Positions 33,979 to 42,067 of a stretch of 64,000 nucleotides of DNA are shown piece by piece. Position 1 is the first letter of the stretch. Each line of letters opens with the position of its first letter. This DNA is from DATJOJ01 sp035507035 (GTDB lineage: Bacteria > Acidobacteriota > Terriglobia > Terriglobales > Acidobacteriaceae), in contig DATJOJ010000048.1 in NCBI GenBank assembly GCA_035507035.1, positions 124,001 to 188,000 of the forward strand, written 5' to 3'. A program made the translations under genes and the position numbers. The notes under the pieces were generated by a model that saw only the letters and a list, made by a program, of their open reading frames with translations, was not told the DNA's origin and ran no database searches.

Positions 33979-35079
33979 ATGCCGAATTCGTCTACGATAT
34001 GGGCGAAGCAAATGGCAGGACAAGGCGAACTCGAGGGCGTGGCGATGGCCGCACTCCAGCGCCAATCGGCCCGACGGCATTGGGCGCTCAATGTCGGAGG
34101 CATCGCGGTCATCCTCGGACTGTGCTATTACGGGGAGACGGTGCTGGTGATCATGCTAGTTTCCGTCTTGCTGGCCTTCATTCTGGCCCCGGTTGTGGAC
34201 TTTCTGACGCGCTTTCGCCTGCCTCGGAGTCTGGCTTCGCTTATAGCGATCCTGCTTTTCTTGGGAGCGCTGGCGGGGATTTTCTATTATTCCTACAACC
34301 AAGCGGCCACGCTCGCCCAAGACCTGCCCCGATACATAACGACATTACGCGAAGAAGTTATGCGCTTCCGCAGGCAAGCAGAAAGCCTGGAAGGCTTGCC
34401 GCCCTCTTCCGAACCTCGCTTCCTAGATGTTGGCGGCAATGAGGATTGGGGCGATTTCCTAAGGAACACATTCGGATCGGCAACTACAGCTGCATTGGCA
34501 GCCTCATTTGTGCCCTTTCTGGTTTATTTCATGCTCACATGGCAGCAACATGTCCGCTCGGCGACTGTAATGCTGTTTCCCATGGAGCACCGCCACACCG
34601 TGTACGTAACCTTAGGGCTGATCTCGGCCATGATTCGAAGTTTCATGGTCGGCAATCTCCTTATCGGTCTCGGCATGGGGTTCGTCAGCACCATCGTCTT
34701 CGGTATCGTGGGCGTGCCCTTTTTTTACTTCGTAGGATTCATCAGTGGCCTGCTAAGCATAGTGCCATACATGGGCGTGCTATTGGCCCTGATTCCTCCA
34801 ATACTCGTGAGCGTGGGCCACCTGCGGCCCGAATCGTTCATTGCGATTCTGATCACCGTGTTCGGACTGCACGTCGTGGCGTTGAACGTTCTCTATCCCA
34901 AATTCTTGGGAAACCGGCTGCAACTAAATCCTTTGGCGGTGGCAATGGCGCTGTTGTTATGGGGTGTGCTGTGGGGAGCAATGGGGCTAATCTTGGCGAT
35001 ACCAATTACCGCTGCGATCAAGATCGTTTTCGACCATGTCGCTTCCCTGAAGCCCTATGCCGATTGGCTGGGGGAATAG
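33979..35079 (+). CDS. AI-2E family transporter (PerM/TqsA-like)
   Basis: 366 residues with seven or eight membrane segments in the pattern of the family: two N-terminal helices (LNVGGIAVILGLCYYGETVL...), a soluble loop of about 90 residues, then helices containing FVSTIVFGIVGVPFFYFVGFISGLLSIVPYMG, where GLLSIVPYMG is the family hallmark, and a final pair ending WGAMGLILAIPITAAIKIV. The family includes autoinducer-2 exporters and sodium/proton antiporters; the substrate is open. AAGGGCG 7 bases before the ATG supports this start; an ATG at 34012 is an alternative. Confidence 0.87.
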   Translation: MPNSSTIWAKQMAGQGELEGVAMAALQRQSARRHWALNVGGIAVILGLCYYGETVLVIMLVSVLLAFILAPVVDFLTRFRLPRSLASLIAILLFLGALAGIFYYSYNQAATLAQDLPRYITTLREEVMRFRRQAESLEGLPPSSEPRFLDVGGNEDWGDFLRNTFGSATTAALAASFVPFLVYFMLTWQQHVRSATVMLFPMEHRHTVYVTLGLISAMIRSFMVGNLLIGLGMGFVSTIVFGIVGVPFFYFVGFISGLLSIVPYMGVLLALIPPILVSVGHLRPESFIAILITVFGLHVVALNVLYPKFLGNRLQLNPLAVAMALLLWGVLWGAMGLILAIPITAAIKIVFDHVASLKPYADWLGE

Positions 35080-35229
35080 CGCCAGCACAAGCGCAAGCAT
35101 TTGTCAGTGATGAGATTGCCTCCGTTCCTGTGCTGATTATTCGACAATAAATTGCTTCATTTCAGCGATTTGTCGGCTTTTTTCGATCTTCTCTATCGCT
35201 TGCGATCACCGGGCTCGAGACGCCTGAAA

Positions 35230-35259
35230 TTGCCTTTAGGGCGGGGTTTTCGGTAAACT
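35230..35259 (+). promoter_or_regulatory. Possible sigma-70 promoter of the CarD gene
   Basis: TTGCCT (35230-35235), 18-base spacer, TAAACT (35254-35259), 52 bases before the ATG. Confidence 0.3.
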
Positions 35260-35311
35260 AAATGGGTGATGTTCCCCTGATTTGACCTCGTCTCCTCTAG
35301 GGTGGTCCTGC

Positions 35312-35860
35312 ATGTTAGGTACAGACGGAAATTTCCACGTCGGCGACAAGGTAGTCTACCCAAACCACGGGATTGGCACCATCGAACAGATCAGCAGCAG
35401 AACCATTGGCCAAACTGTGGAAAAGTACTACCTATTGAAGATTCATTCCAACAGCCTGAAGGTCTCGGTCCCGTTTCATAGCGTCGCTTCAGTGGGACTC
35501 AGGCGGGTTGTCAAGAATGGCGAGATCCAGAAGATTCTGGACTTCCTACAAGACGGGGAATGCGATAACAACGCCGATTGGAAATACCGCTTCCGCGAAA
35601 ATTCGGACCGGATGCGCACCGGCTCCTTACTGGAGGTAGCCATCGTCTTGAAGGGCCTGGTGTTGTTGAGTGGGTCAAAGGCGCTATCTTTTCGGGAGAA
35701 GAAAATGCTGGAGCGCGCCCGCTACTTACTGGTGAGCGAGCTGGCATCGGCCCGCAACGTCGAAGAGCCGCAGATTGAAGATGTGCTTACCAAGGCCTTA
35801 GCCAAGTGTGGACTGCGCTTCCCCGAGCTCTCGGATTTCGCCGACGGAGCGTCTTCCTAA
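35312..35860 (+). CDS. carD: CarD-family transcriptional regulator
   Basis: 182 residues. The N-terminal CarD/TRCF RNA-polymerase-interaction domain starts at once (FHVGDKVVYPNHGIGTIEQI, residues 8-27; SVPFHSVASVGLRRVV) and contacts the beta subunit. The C-terminal helical DNA-binding domain follows (ALSFREKKMLERARYLLVSELASA). It stabilises open promoter complexes, notably at rRNA genes, in mycobacteria and others. ATG at 35312 with AGGGTGG upstream. The next gene encodes another polymerase-binding factor, GreA. Confidence 0.92.
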   Translation: MLGTDGNFHVGDKVVYPNHGIGTIEQISSRTIGQTVEKYYLLKIHSNSLKVSVPFHSVASVGLRRVVKNGEIQKILDFLQDGECDNNADWKYRFRENSDRMRTGSLLEVAIVLKGLVLLSGSKALSFREKKMLERARYLLVSELASARNVEEPQIEDVLTKALAKCGLRFPELSDFADGASS

Positions 35861-35939
35861 TGGGTTCGGACTATAGCTGTTAATCGCTTACCGTGGCGCC
35901 GCTCGAAGTGGCGTGCGGTTTCACGTCGAATCCAAGGTT

Positions 35940-35945
35940 TATAAT
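35940..35945 (+). promoter_or_regulatory. -10 box of the greA promoter
   Basis: TATAAT ending 11 bases before the greA ATG. A transcript starting 6-7 bases after it would have a leader of only about five bases. Confidence 0.5.
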
Positions 35946-35956
35946 CCCTTCGAAGC

Positions 35957-36433
35957 ATGACTGAACACATAAAAAAGAAACTCCAGGACGAAATTAACGC
36001 GCTCGAACACGAACTGGTCCACGAACTCCCGAAGGAGATCAAGCGTGCCGTCGCCCTCGGCGATCTCAGCGAAAACGCCGAATATCACATGGCCAAGCAA
36101 CGCCAAGAGTTTGTGAAAGCGCGTTTGCGCCAGTTGGGCCGCCGCATGGCTGATTTATCGATGATCAATATGGACAACATTCCCAAGGACAAGGTTGGCT
36201 TGGGTTCGACGGTGCGCGTTTTCGATGCCGATAAGAACGAAGAAACGAAATACAAGCTTGTGACCAGTGAGGAATCCGATGTGGCAGCGGGAAAGATTTC
36301 GACCACTTCTCCCATCGGCAGAGCGCTGCTGAACAAGAAAACCGGCGATACAGCACTGGTCGTCACTCCAAACGGGAAGCGCGAACTGGAAATCTTGAGT
36401 CTGACCACCATTCACGACGAGGCAGAATCCTGA
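35957..36433 (+). CDS. greA: Transcription elongation factor GreA
   Basis: 158 residues, standard length. N-terminal coiled coil with the acidic tip GDLSENAEY (Asp36, Glu39), which reaches into the polymerase secondary channel and stimulates transcript cleavage. C-terminal FKBP-like domain (VGLGSTVRVF... SPIGRALLNKKTGDTALV). Rescues backtracked polymerase. Stop and the start of the phosphatidyltransferase gene are one base apart, so the two are co-translated. Confidence 0.94.
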   Translation: MTEHIKKKLQDEINALEHELVHELPKEIKRAVALGDLSENAEYHMAKQRQEFVKARLRQLGRRMADLSMINMDNIPKDKVGLGSTVRVFDADKNEETKYKLVTSEESDVAAGKISTTSPIGRALLNKKTGDTALVVTPNGKRELEILSLTTIHDEAES

Positions 36434-36434
36434 G

Positions 36435-37079
36435 ATGGCAAAGACCTGGACCAGCGCATTTGGGCGGGCTTGCGGAGTTCTGCTGGATGCAATTGTCCGC
36501 TGGCTGGCTCTCGCACGTATCAACCCGAACGTCCTCACTTTTCTTGGGCTGGTTGTAAATACCATCGCGGCGTTTCTATTTGGCTACGCCAACGGGGAGA
36601 ACCAGGCACGCTTGTTCCGCTACGCCGGGCTGGTGATTATTGGTTCTGGCTTTTTCGATCTTGTGGACGGTCGAGTAGCCCGAGCCACGAACCGGGTCAC
36701 CCGATTTGGCGGATTCTTTGACTCCGTCATCGACCGTTACAGCGACGCCTCGCAATTCCTTGGGCTGCTGGTTTTTTACGCTCGCGGCGACCGCTTCTTC
36801 TACGTTGTGCTCACTGCCTTTGTCATGGTCAGCGCCATCATGGTGAGCTACACGCGGGCGCGCGCGGAGTCTTTGATCGGCTCTTGCCGCGTGGGATTCC
36901 TGGAACGTCCAGAACGTCTAGTGCTCGTGATCATCGGAGCATTGTTCAACCGGATGGCACCGGTTCTGTGGCTAATCGCCGTCTTCTCCACCATCACCGT
37001 AATTCATCGCATGCGCTATACCTGGACGCGAACTGAACTGGTGGACCGTGCGGCTGCAAGCCCTGGACAGGCGGCGTAA
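36435..37079 (+). CDS. CDP-alcohol phosphatidyltransferase
   Basis: 214 residues, about six membrane helices. The diagnostic motif D-x2-D-G-x2-A-R-x8-G-x3-D-x3-D is exact: Asp75, Asp78, Gly79, Ala82, Arg83, Gly92, Asp96, Asp100 (FFDLVDGRVARATNRVTRFG). It transfers a phosphatidyl group from CDP-diacylglycerol to an alcohol; glycerol 3-phosphate, inositol phosphate or another acceptor cannot be distinguished here. Co-transcribed with greA. Confidence 0.9.
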   Translation: MAKTWTSAFGRACGVLLDAIVRWLALARINPNVLTFLGLVVNTIAAFLFGYANGENQARLFRYAGLVIIGSGFFDLVDGRVARATNRVTRFGGFFDSVIDRYSDASQFLGLLVFYARGDRFFYVVLTAFVMVSAIMVSYTRARAESLIGSCRVGFLERPERLVLVIIGALFNRMAPVLWLIAVFSTITVIHRMRYTWTRTELVDRAAASPGQAA

Positions 37080-37112
37080 ACGCGCCTTACCAGCGCCAGG
37101 GCATAAATATAA

Positions 37113-38039
37113 TTACTGCAATCCCGCCACGTAATGATTAAAGAACTCCAGCGTGTCGAGAGCTAACTCCCGCCGGGCGGCAGGGGTTTCAAAAGTATGG
37201 ACGTCATCGATTTTCACAAGTTTCACCTTCGCGCCTGCGGCCGCTAACTTGTCGTTAAGTTCCTGGGCTTGAGAGACGGGCACCTCTTCATCCTTAGTAC
37301 CGTGCACGATCAAGAAAACCGCATCTTTTTTATCCACGTGAAAAACTGGCGAGGCATCCCGCCAGACTTCCGGATTCTTCTTGTAGTCGGTTCCAAGAAA
37401 ACTGGTTAGAAACGCAACCCCTCCAGGGTCGTCCTGCACTGTGAAATCCGACGGCGCGCTCACATCGACTACTGCCTGCACTCGGCTGGAATATTTCGCC
37501 AGCGACGGGTCGGAGTTGTCGCGCGTGTCTTCCATTCCCAACAGTGCTGCCAGTTGACCGCCGGCCGAATGGCCGAAGGCTCCGATGCGATCGGGGTTGA
37601 TGTTGTACTTGGAGGCGTTGGCTCGCACCCAACGGACAGCGCGCTGCACGTCGTCGAACTGTGTCGGCCAGCGGTTCTCCTTGCCATCAAAAAGGCGATA
37701 GTCGACAGCAAACGCCACAAAGCCGTTGCGCGCCAGGAATCCGCCCATCCGGCGCATCGTGCTTTTATCAAAAGCGGTCCACCCTCCGCCGTGAATGAGC
37801 AACAGTGCGGGACGAGCGGCAGTTCCATGATCGTTAGCCGGTTCGTAAATATCGAGCCGCAAGTCGTGGCCGTTTACGGAACCGTAGACAACATTTTCCT
37901 CGACTTTGACGTCTCCGAGATCAGCTTGTGCTGCGGTCGAAGGCGGCTGCGCGGTGGCTCCCCTGTCCTGGAGCGGAACCGCGAAAACGGGAAAAGAACT
38001 GAGCAGGGTGGCTAGGATGGATAGAAGGAGTCGCCGCAT
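37113..38039 (-). CDS. Secreted alpha/beta-hydrolase (esterase/lipase, BD-FAE type)
   Basis: 308 residues with a signal peptide (RRLLLSILATLLSSFPVFA). Esterase motifs: HGGGW oxyanion loop (about residues 82-86), nucleophile Ser in GHSAGG (about 155), Asp in HGTKDEEVP (about 252) and His in DVHTF (about 282). The HGGGW form is that of the hormone-sensitive-lipase/feruloyl-esterase-like group. Start at 38039 fits the signal peptide; the much longer frame runs into the APS reductase gene. It lies 44 bases after cysH on the same strand and may be read by sulfate-operon transcripts, though no functional link is evident. Confidence 0.85.
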   Translation of the reverse strand: MRRLLLSILATLLSSFPVFAVPLQDRGATAQPPSTAAQADLGDVKVEENVVYGSVNGHDLRLDIYEPANDHGTAARPALLLIHGGGWTAFDKSTMRRMGGFLARNGFVAFAVDYRLFDGKENRWPTQFDDVQRAVRWVRANASKYNINPDRIGAFGHSAGGQLAALLGMEDTRDNSDPSLAKYSSRVQAVVDVSAPSDFTVQDDPGGVAFLTSFLGTDYKKNPEVWRDASPVFHVDKKDAVFLIVHGTKDEEVPVSQAQELNDKLAAAGAKVKLVKIDDVHTFETPAARRELALDTLEFFNHYVAGLQ

Positions 38040-38083
38040 TGCTCGATTGTAATATTGATTTACAAAGGCAGGATAGAAAAGAC

Positions 38084-38803
38084 TCATCCGGAACGATACC
38101 CGTATTTGCCCTCGGCATTTTCTATTTGTACGAAGTGCAAACCACATTCGGTTTTGGCGAAGCCGGACCAACGGCCTGCCCGGACGTCCTCTCCCGGACG
38201 AATAGCTCGGGTGCAATGAGTGCAACCGATGCTGGGAAAATTCTGGTCGTGAAGCGGATTGTACGGCACATCGTGATCGTACAAGTAACGCCAGACCTGT
38301 TGGCTGCTCCAATCGGCAATCGGATTGACTTTGACCAAGCCGAACTTGGCATCCCATTCGATCTTGCGCGCAGTCGCGCGAAACGAAGTCTGATCCCGGC
38401 GAATGCTTGTGATCCAGGCGCGGAGTTCGCGCAGCTTCCGGCTTAACGGTTCCACCTTCCGCAAAGCGCAGCAGCGGTCGGGGTCTCGACTCCAGAGGGC
38501 AGGACCGTATTGCCGCTCCTGTTCTTGGGGAGAAAGCAAAGAACGAACCTTCTCAATTCGGACATGGTATCGCTTCTCGATTTGATCCACGAGCCCATAG
38601 GTCTCGCGAAAGAGAAACTCGGTATCGATGGTGAACAGCCGGAAATTCGGCTGAATTCGCGAGGCCATGTCGATTAGGGCCATACCTTCCGCACCGAAGG
38701 CGGACGAAATAGCAACGTCGCGCCCGAATTTCTGAAAAGCCCAACGCAGAACTTCTTCGGCGGTCCACGCTTCCGCATGAATGGCTGCGATCTCTTCGAT
38801 CAT
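38084..38803 (-). CDS. cysH: Assimilatory APS reductase (phosphoadenylyl-sulfate reductase family)
   Basis: 239 residues. PP-loop-type nucleotide site (ISSAFGAEGMALIDM). The cysteines Cys111-Cys112 (DRCCALRK) and Cys194/Cys197 (GCTHCT) that bind a [4Fe-4S] cluster mark it as an adenylyl-sulfate rather than a PAPS reductase; the catalytic cysteine is in KTECGLH (Cys220). It reduces APS to sulfite with thioredoxin. Start at 38803, overlapping the SUMT stop by four bases (ATGA). Last clear member of the sulfate operon. Confidence 0.93.
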   Translation of the reverse strand: MIEEIAAIHAEAWTAEEVLRWAFQKFGRDVAISSAFGAEGMALIDMASRIQPNFRLFTIDTEFLFRETYGLVDQIEKRYHVRIEKVRSLLSPQEQERQYGPALWSRDPDRCCALRKVEPLSRKLRELRAWITSIRRDQTSFRATARKIEWDAKFGLVKVNPIADWSSQQVWRYLYDHDVPYNPLHDQNFPSIGCTHCTRAIRPGEDVRAGRWSGFAKTECGLHFVQIENAEGKYGYRSG

Positions 38804-39588
38804 GCGACTGGCCCCTGTGCTGGGTTCAAGTTCGAAATCGAAGGATGGATGGCCATACTTGCGGTGAGCGATTGGAAGCGAGTTGAAAACCTGACAACAT
38901 CTCCGACGATGAGCAGCGTCGGGGCCGCGAAATGGGGTGCGCGAGGCAGCGCCGCTAAATGGGTAACAAATAGTTGCTGATCTGGCCAGGAGGCACGGGA
39001 GACGATCGCGCAAAGTGTTTCCGGGCCGGCGCCGGCCGTGGCTAAACGTTTGGCAGTGCGCGAGTAATCTTGACCTGGCATATAAATCACGAGCGTGGCT
39101 TGGGCCGAAACAAATTTCTGCCAATCCTCCTCTTGATTGCCGTCGGCTGTCTGGCCAGTGAGGAAAACGACTGCCGAGGAAACATGGCGATACGTGAGTG
39201 GAATCTCGCCCGCAGCTGCGGCCCCGAACGCGGAAGTTACCCCAGGTACGATTTCAAACTCGATTCCAGCCTCCCGCAGGGCTTTGATTTCCTCGCCCAG
39301 CCGACCAAATATCAGCGGATCACCGCCTTTGAGACGCACAACGTTCTTTCCGGTTGAAGCAAACTCGATCATCAGGAAGTTGATTTCTTCCTGGCTGATT
39401 TTCTTTTTGCCGCAGCGTTTTCCTACGTTCTGTAGCAGAGTTTTTGGGGATGCCAATTCGAGAATTCCTTGCCCGACCAGGTCGTCATGAAGAATGACAT
39501 CCGCGGTCTTCAATAAGCCTGCGGCTCGAAGCGTGAGTAAATCGTGATCGCCGGGGCCGGCGCCCACCAAATGGACTTTCCCTTTCAT
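38800..39588 (-). CDS. cobA: Uroporphyrinogen-III C-methyltransferase (SUMT)
   Basis: 262 residues. SAM-dependent methyltransferase with VHLVGAGPGDHDLLTLRA at the N-terminus, the VRLKGGDPLIFGRLGEE motif (about 84-100) and PGVTSAFGAAAAGEIPLTYR. It makes precorrin-2 for siroheme. Overlaps its neighbours by four bases on each side. With the dehydrogenase encoded upstream it supplies the siroheme cofactor of the reductase at the head of the operon. Confidence 0.93.
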   Translation of the reverse strand: MKGKVHLVGAGPGDHDLLTLRAAGLLKTADVILHDDLVGQGILELASPKTLLQNVGKRCGKKKISQEEINFLMIEFASTGKNVVRLKGGDPLIFGRLGEEIKALREAGIEFEIVPGVTSAFGAAAAGEIPLTYRHVSSAVVFLTGQTADGNQEEDWQKFVSAQATLVIYMPGQDYSRTAKRLATAGAGPETLCAIVSRASWPDQQLFVTHLAALPRAPHFAAPTLLIVGDVVRFSTRFQSLTASMAIHPSISNLNPAQGPVA

Positions 39589-40202
39589 GCTGCCTCTCCT
39601 TTCGCGCGTGCGCTATGAACTATCGTGTTCTGAAAAACCTGCTGGCTCGCCAATGACTTCAGCAAATCGCGTTTCTGTTCTGGGCGAAGATTGCTGTTGA
39701 GGATTTTGCGACGCGTTTCTCCTAATTTGGCGACCCATTCCCCGTAAGCTGGGCCGAATTGGTTTTCAAGCTTTTGCCGAAGTTGTTGCGCTAGTGACGG
39801 GCTCTGGCCAGCGGTCGAAATTGCGATTTGCAAGTCTCCCCGCTTCACCACAGCGGGGTAGAAAAAGTCGCAGCGTTCAGGAACATCGACAACGTTGCAT
39901 AGAATGCCTCGCTTCTGCGCCTCTAAGAAAATGAGCTCGTTGATAATGGGCGAAGAAGTCGCGACGACGACGAGGTAGATTTCTTTGAGATCGTCGGTCA
40001 CGAAGCCGCGCCGGTCGAGTTCGATCAGCCTGCTGCCAGCCCACTCGACAACCTTCTCGGTGGCCTGCATCGCGACAACTCTGATCGTAGCCCCGGTATC
40101 GAGCAGGCCTGAGATCTTGCCTTCGCCAACCTTGCCGGCCCCCACCACCAGCACCCTGCGGCGCTCCAACTTCACAAACATGGGAAAGAGTCTTGGCATC
40201 AC
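39585..40202 (-). CDS. Precorrin-2 dehydrogenase/sirohydrochlorin ferrochelatase (siroheme synthase N-terminal type)
   Basis: 205 residues. NAD-binding fold RVLVVGAGKVGEGKISGLLDTGA (about 16-38), then VVATSSPIINELI, CNVVDVPERCDFFYPAVVKRGDLQIAISTAGQSPSLA, the CysG-B/Met8 signature with the conserved Asp and Ser. It oxidises precorrin-2 and inserts iron. Four-base overlaps with both neighbours. Together with SUMT it does what the fused E. coli CysG does. Confidence 0.92.
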   Translation of the reverse strand: MMPRLFPMFVKLERRRVLVVGAGKVGEGKISGLLDTGATIRVVAMQATEKVVEWAGSRLIELDRRGFVTDDLKEIYLVVVATSSPIINELIFLEAQKRGILCNVVDVPERCDFFYPAVVKRGDLQIAISTAGQSPSLAQQLRQKLENQFGPAYGEWVAKLGETRRKILNSNLRPEQKRDLLKSLASQQVFQNTIVHSARAKGEAA

Positions 40203-41911
40203 CCCTCTACTCCTTGCGGCACGCGCTCGGTGGGGAGATCGCGCGCCACTGCATCCAGGGATCGTCCGGCGAGGAACTCACGCAGCTGAGCTTCAGAGTG
40301 ACGGGCGAAGAATTGCCTCAGGTTCTCGCCCGCCACGCGTTCACCGAGGTACACTCGCAGCAAACGCTCGATCGCATCTGGGACTTCGCTTGCCGGGCAA
40401 CGGTATCCAACCGGCCTTGCGACAGCTTGATGAAGTCCGACAGAACCACCGAGGCAGAAGTAATACGCGTCGATCATGCGGCCTTCGGACTTGAGCTTTT
40501 TTCCTTCAACTCCGATGTCGGCGATCCAATGTTGTCCGCAGCTGTTGGGGCAGCCGGTGACATGAAGTTTCAAATCCTGATCGAAGCCGGGCAACCGCTC
40601 GTTCAATTCCTCGACGAGCCAACGAGTGAAGCTCTTGGTCTCGGTAATTGCCAGCTTGCAGAATTCGGTTCCGCTGCACGCGATCGCTCCACGCCAGAAT
40701 GGCGAGGCATTTGCGGGCAGGCTAATGTCGCCAAGTTCGCGAGCCAATTCTGCAGCTTGATTCTGCGGCACGTTGACGATGACGAGGTTCTGCATACCAG
40801 TGGTGCGCAACTCGCCATTAGCAAAGCGATCCGCCAAGTTGGCTGCCGCGCGCATTTGGTCGGCACTGATACGTCCCCGTAGAACGGCGGCTCCGAGGTA
40901 GCAAAGCCCAGGCTGTTTTTGCGGATGAATGCCGACATGGTCGCGATAGACATCGTCCGGCGCATTTTCTTCCTCTGCCGGCTCAAGCGGAAAACCGATG
41001 CGGCCTTCCAACTCCCGTTGAAAAGTCTCCGCCGTCCAACGATGTCGCAGAAAGAGAAACTTCAAACGAGCGCGTTCGCGATGTTCGCGGAGCGAATCGT
41101 TGTCACGAAATATTTCTGCGATCCCTTTCACGACTGGCAGTACCTGATCACCGCGGACAAATGCATTCAGGCGTACCGCGAGATGCGGGTCGGCGGAGAG
41201 CCCTCCGCCGACGCGAAGCGAGTAGCCGACCTCTCTTAAACTGCCTGACGTGCGTTCTACCGCAGTGAGGCCAACATCGTTGATCTCGGGATAGGAGCAC
41301 CAGGCGCGGCATCCGGTGACGGAAATCTTGAATTTTCGCGGCAGATTGTAGAATTCCGAATTTCCGACCAGCATCTCCGATATGCGCTGCGCAAGCGGAG
41401 AGGCATCGCAAATCTCGTTGAGATCGATGCCGGCTAGTGGGCAACCCGTGACGTTGCGAGTGACATCGCCACAGGCTCCTTTGCTGTTAAGACCGACAGC
41501 CCAAAGCGCTTCGAGTATTTCCGGAAGAGATTCGATGGTGACCCAATGAAGCTGGATGTTCTGGCGCACCGTGATGTCGGCGCTGCCGCGGCCGTAACGC
41601 TGACTCAAGTCGGCGATGACTCGGAGTTGCTGGGACGTCAGCAGGCCATTGGTGATGCGGATTCGCACCATGAAATGCGGCAGAGCCTTGCCTTCCCCAC
41701 CTTGCCCGCCCAACACACCAGCACCATCGCCCTGGGTGTAAACGCCCCACCAGCGGAAGTAAGTTCCAATCCATTCGGAGGGAATCGAGGAGAAACCTTC
41801 GCGGGCAAAGTGCCGTATGTCGTCGAGCGCGTCCCATGGGTTCTTTTCCCGTTTTAAGCGCTCAACCCGTTGTGCTTTCGTCTCTTTCGTCTCTTTTGTC
41901 TGTATTGGCAT
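40199..41911 (-). CDS. sir: Ferredoxin-dependent sulfite reductase (nitrite/sulfite reductase family)
   Basis: 570 residues with the two-fold repeat of siroheme reductases. Siroheme-[4Fe-4S] cysteines are C-x5-C (Cys412, Cys418 in ACSGTEFCK) and C-x3-C (Cys454, Cys458 in TGCPNSCGQ). The first half retains GCPLAG and TGCRAWC traces. By sequence it could reduce nitrite or sulfite; location with APS reductase and siroheme genes, and the cysteine-coding leader upstream, argue for sulfite. First gene of the operon. Only ten bases of U-rich sequence separate the start codon from a terminator hairpin, whose 3' arm holds the GGTGGG that would serve as ribosome binding site. Confidence 0.9.
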   Translation of the reverse strand: MPIQTKETKETKAQRVERLKREKNPWDALDDIRHFAREGFSSIPSEWIGTYFRWWGVYTQGDGAGVLGGQGGEGKALPHFMVRIRITNGLLTSQQLRVIADLSQRYGRGSADITVRQNIQLHWVTIESLPEILEALWAVGLNSKGACGDVTRNVTGCPLAGIDLNEICDASPLAQRISEMLVGNSEFYNLPRKFKISVTGCRAWCSYPEINDVGLTAVERTSGSLREVGYSLRVGGGLSADPHLAVRLNAFVRGDQVLPVVKGIAEIFRDNDSLREHRERARLKFLFLRHRWTAETFQRELEGRIGFPLEPAEEENAPDDVYRDHVGIHPQKQPGLCYLGAAVLRGRISADQMRAAANLADRFANGELRTTGMQNLVIVNVPQNQAAELARELGDISLPANASPFWRGAIACSGTEFCKLAITETKSFTRWLVEELNERLPGFDQDLKLHVTGCPNSCGQHWIADIGVEGKKLKSEGRMIDAYYFCLGGSVGLHQAVARPVGYRCPASEVPDAIERLLRVYLGERVAGENLRQFFARHSEAQLREFLAGRSLDAVARDLPTERVPQGVEG

Positions 41912-41953
41912 AAAAAAGAAAAACCCACCGCCAGCTTTCTCTGGCGATGGGTT
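41912..41953 (-). terminator. Rho-independent attenuator directly in front of the sulfite reductase gene
   Basis: On the minus strand AACCCATCGCCAG (41953-41941) and CTGGCGGTGGGTT (41934-41922) form a 13-bp stem with one G-U pair and a six-base loop. TTTCTTTTTT follows and abuts the ATG at 41911. A terminator upstream of its own operon makes sense only if it is conditional. Confidence 0.85.
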
Positions 41954-41980
41954 AATAAGTGCTGATGCTCTAAAAAATGT

Positions 41981-42067
41981 CTAGTTCAGCAGCCTCCCTG
42001 CGCCAGCGCGCACGCATCCGCAACAACAACAAGTGCAGACGTGCTGGCGATGGTTTCTGCTATTCAT
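41981..42067 (-). CDS. Cysteine-rich leader peptide of the sulfate assimilation operon
   Basis: 28-codon ORF, ATG at 42067-42065 and TAG at 41983-41981. Residues 11-18 read C-T-C-C-C-C-G-C: six Cys codons in eight, four of them consecutive (TGT TGT TGT TGC). The peptide is basic before that run (MNSRNHRQHV) and ends in Leu-Leu-Asn. No transmembrane or metal-domain context suggests a function for the product, while its position 70 bases ahead of the sulfite reductase start, with competing hairpins, fits a regulatory uORF that senses charged tRNA-Cys. An in-frame TAA nine bases upstream of the ATG fixes the start. The ribosome binding site is weak, and no clear promoter was found in the 200 bases upstream. 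Confidence 0.75.
   Translation of the reverse strand: MNSRNHRQHVCTCCCCGCVRAGAGRLLN

Larger units (their letters stand above)
41912..42067 (-). promoter_or_regulatory. Cysteine-responsive transcription attenuation region (leader peptide plus competing hairpins)
   Basis: Four segments on the minus strand: 1, CGCCAGC (42049-42043) inside the leader ORF just before its Cys codons; 2, GCTGGCG (42007-42001) just after them; 3 and 4, the two arms of the terminator. 1 pairs with 2 (7 bp). 2 also pairs with 3 (CTGGCG/CGCCAG, then after a 2x2 loop GGG/CCC), which breaks the terminator. A ribosome held at the Cys codons covers segment 1 and frees 2 to capture 3, giving read-through; normal translation lets 1:2 and 3:4 form. 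This is the classical logic of amino-acid operon attenuators, inferred here from sequence. Confidence 0.75.

Noticed and set aside
41922..41953. Hairpin before the sulfite reductase gene as the terminator of the DUF2780 gene upstream
   Set aside because: The DUF2780 stop is over 300 bases away, and the leader ORF with matching alternative pairings lies between; an attenuator explains all parts.
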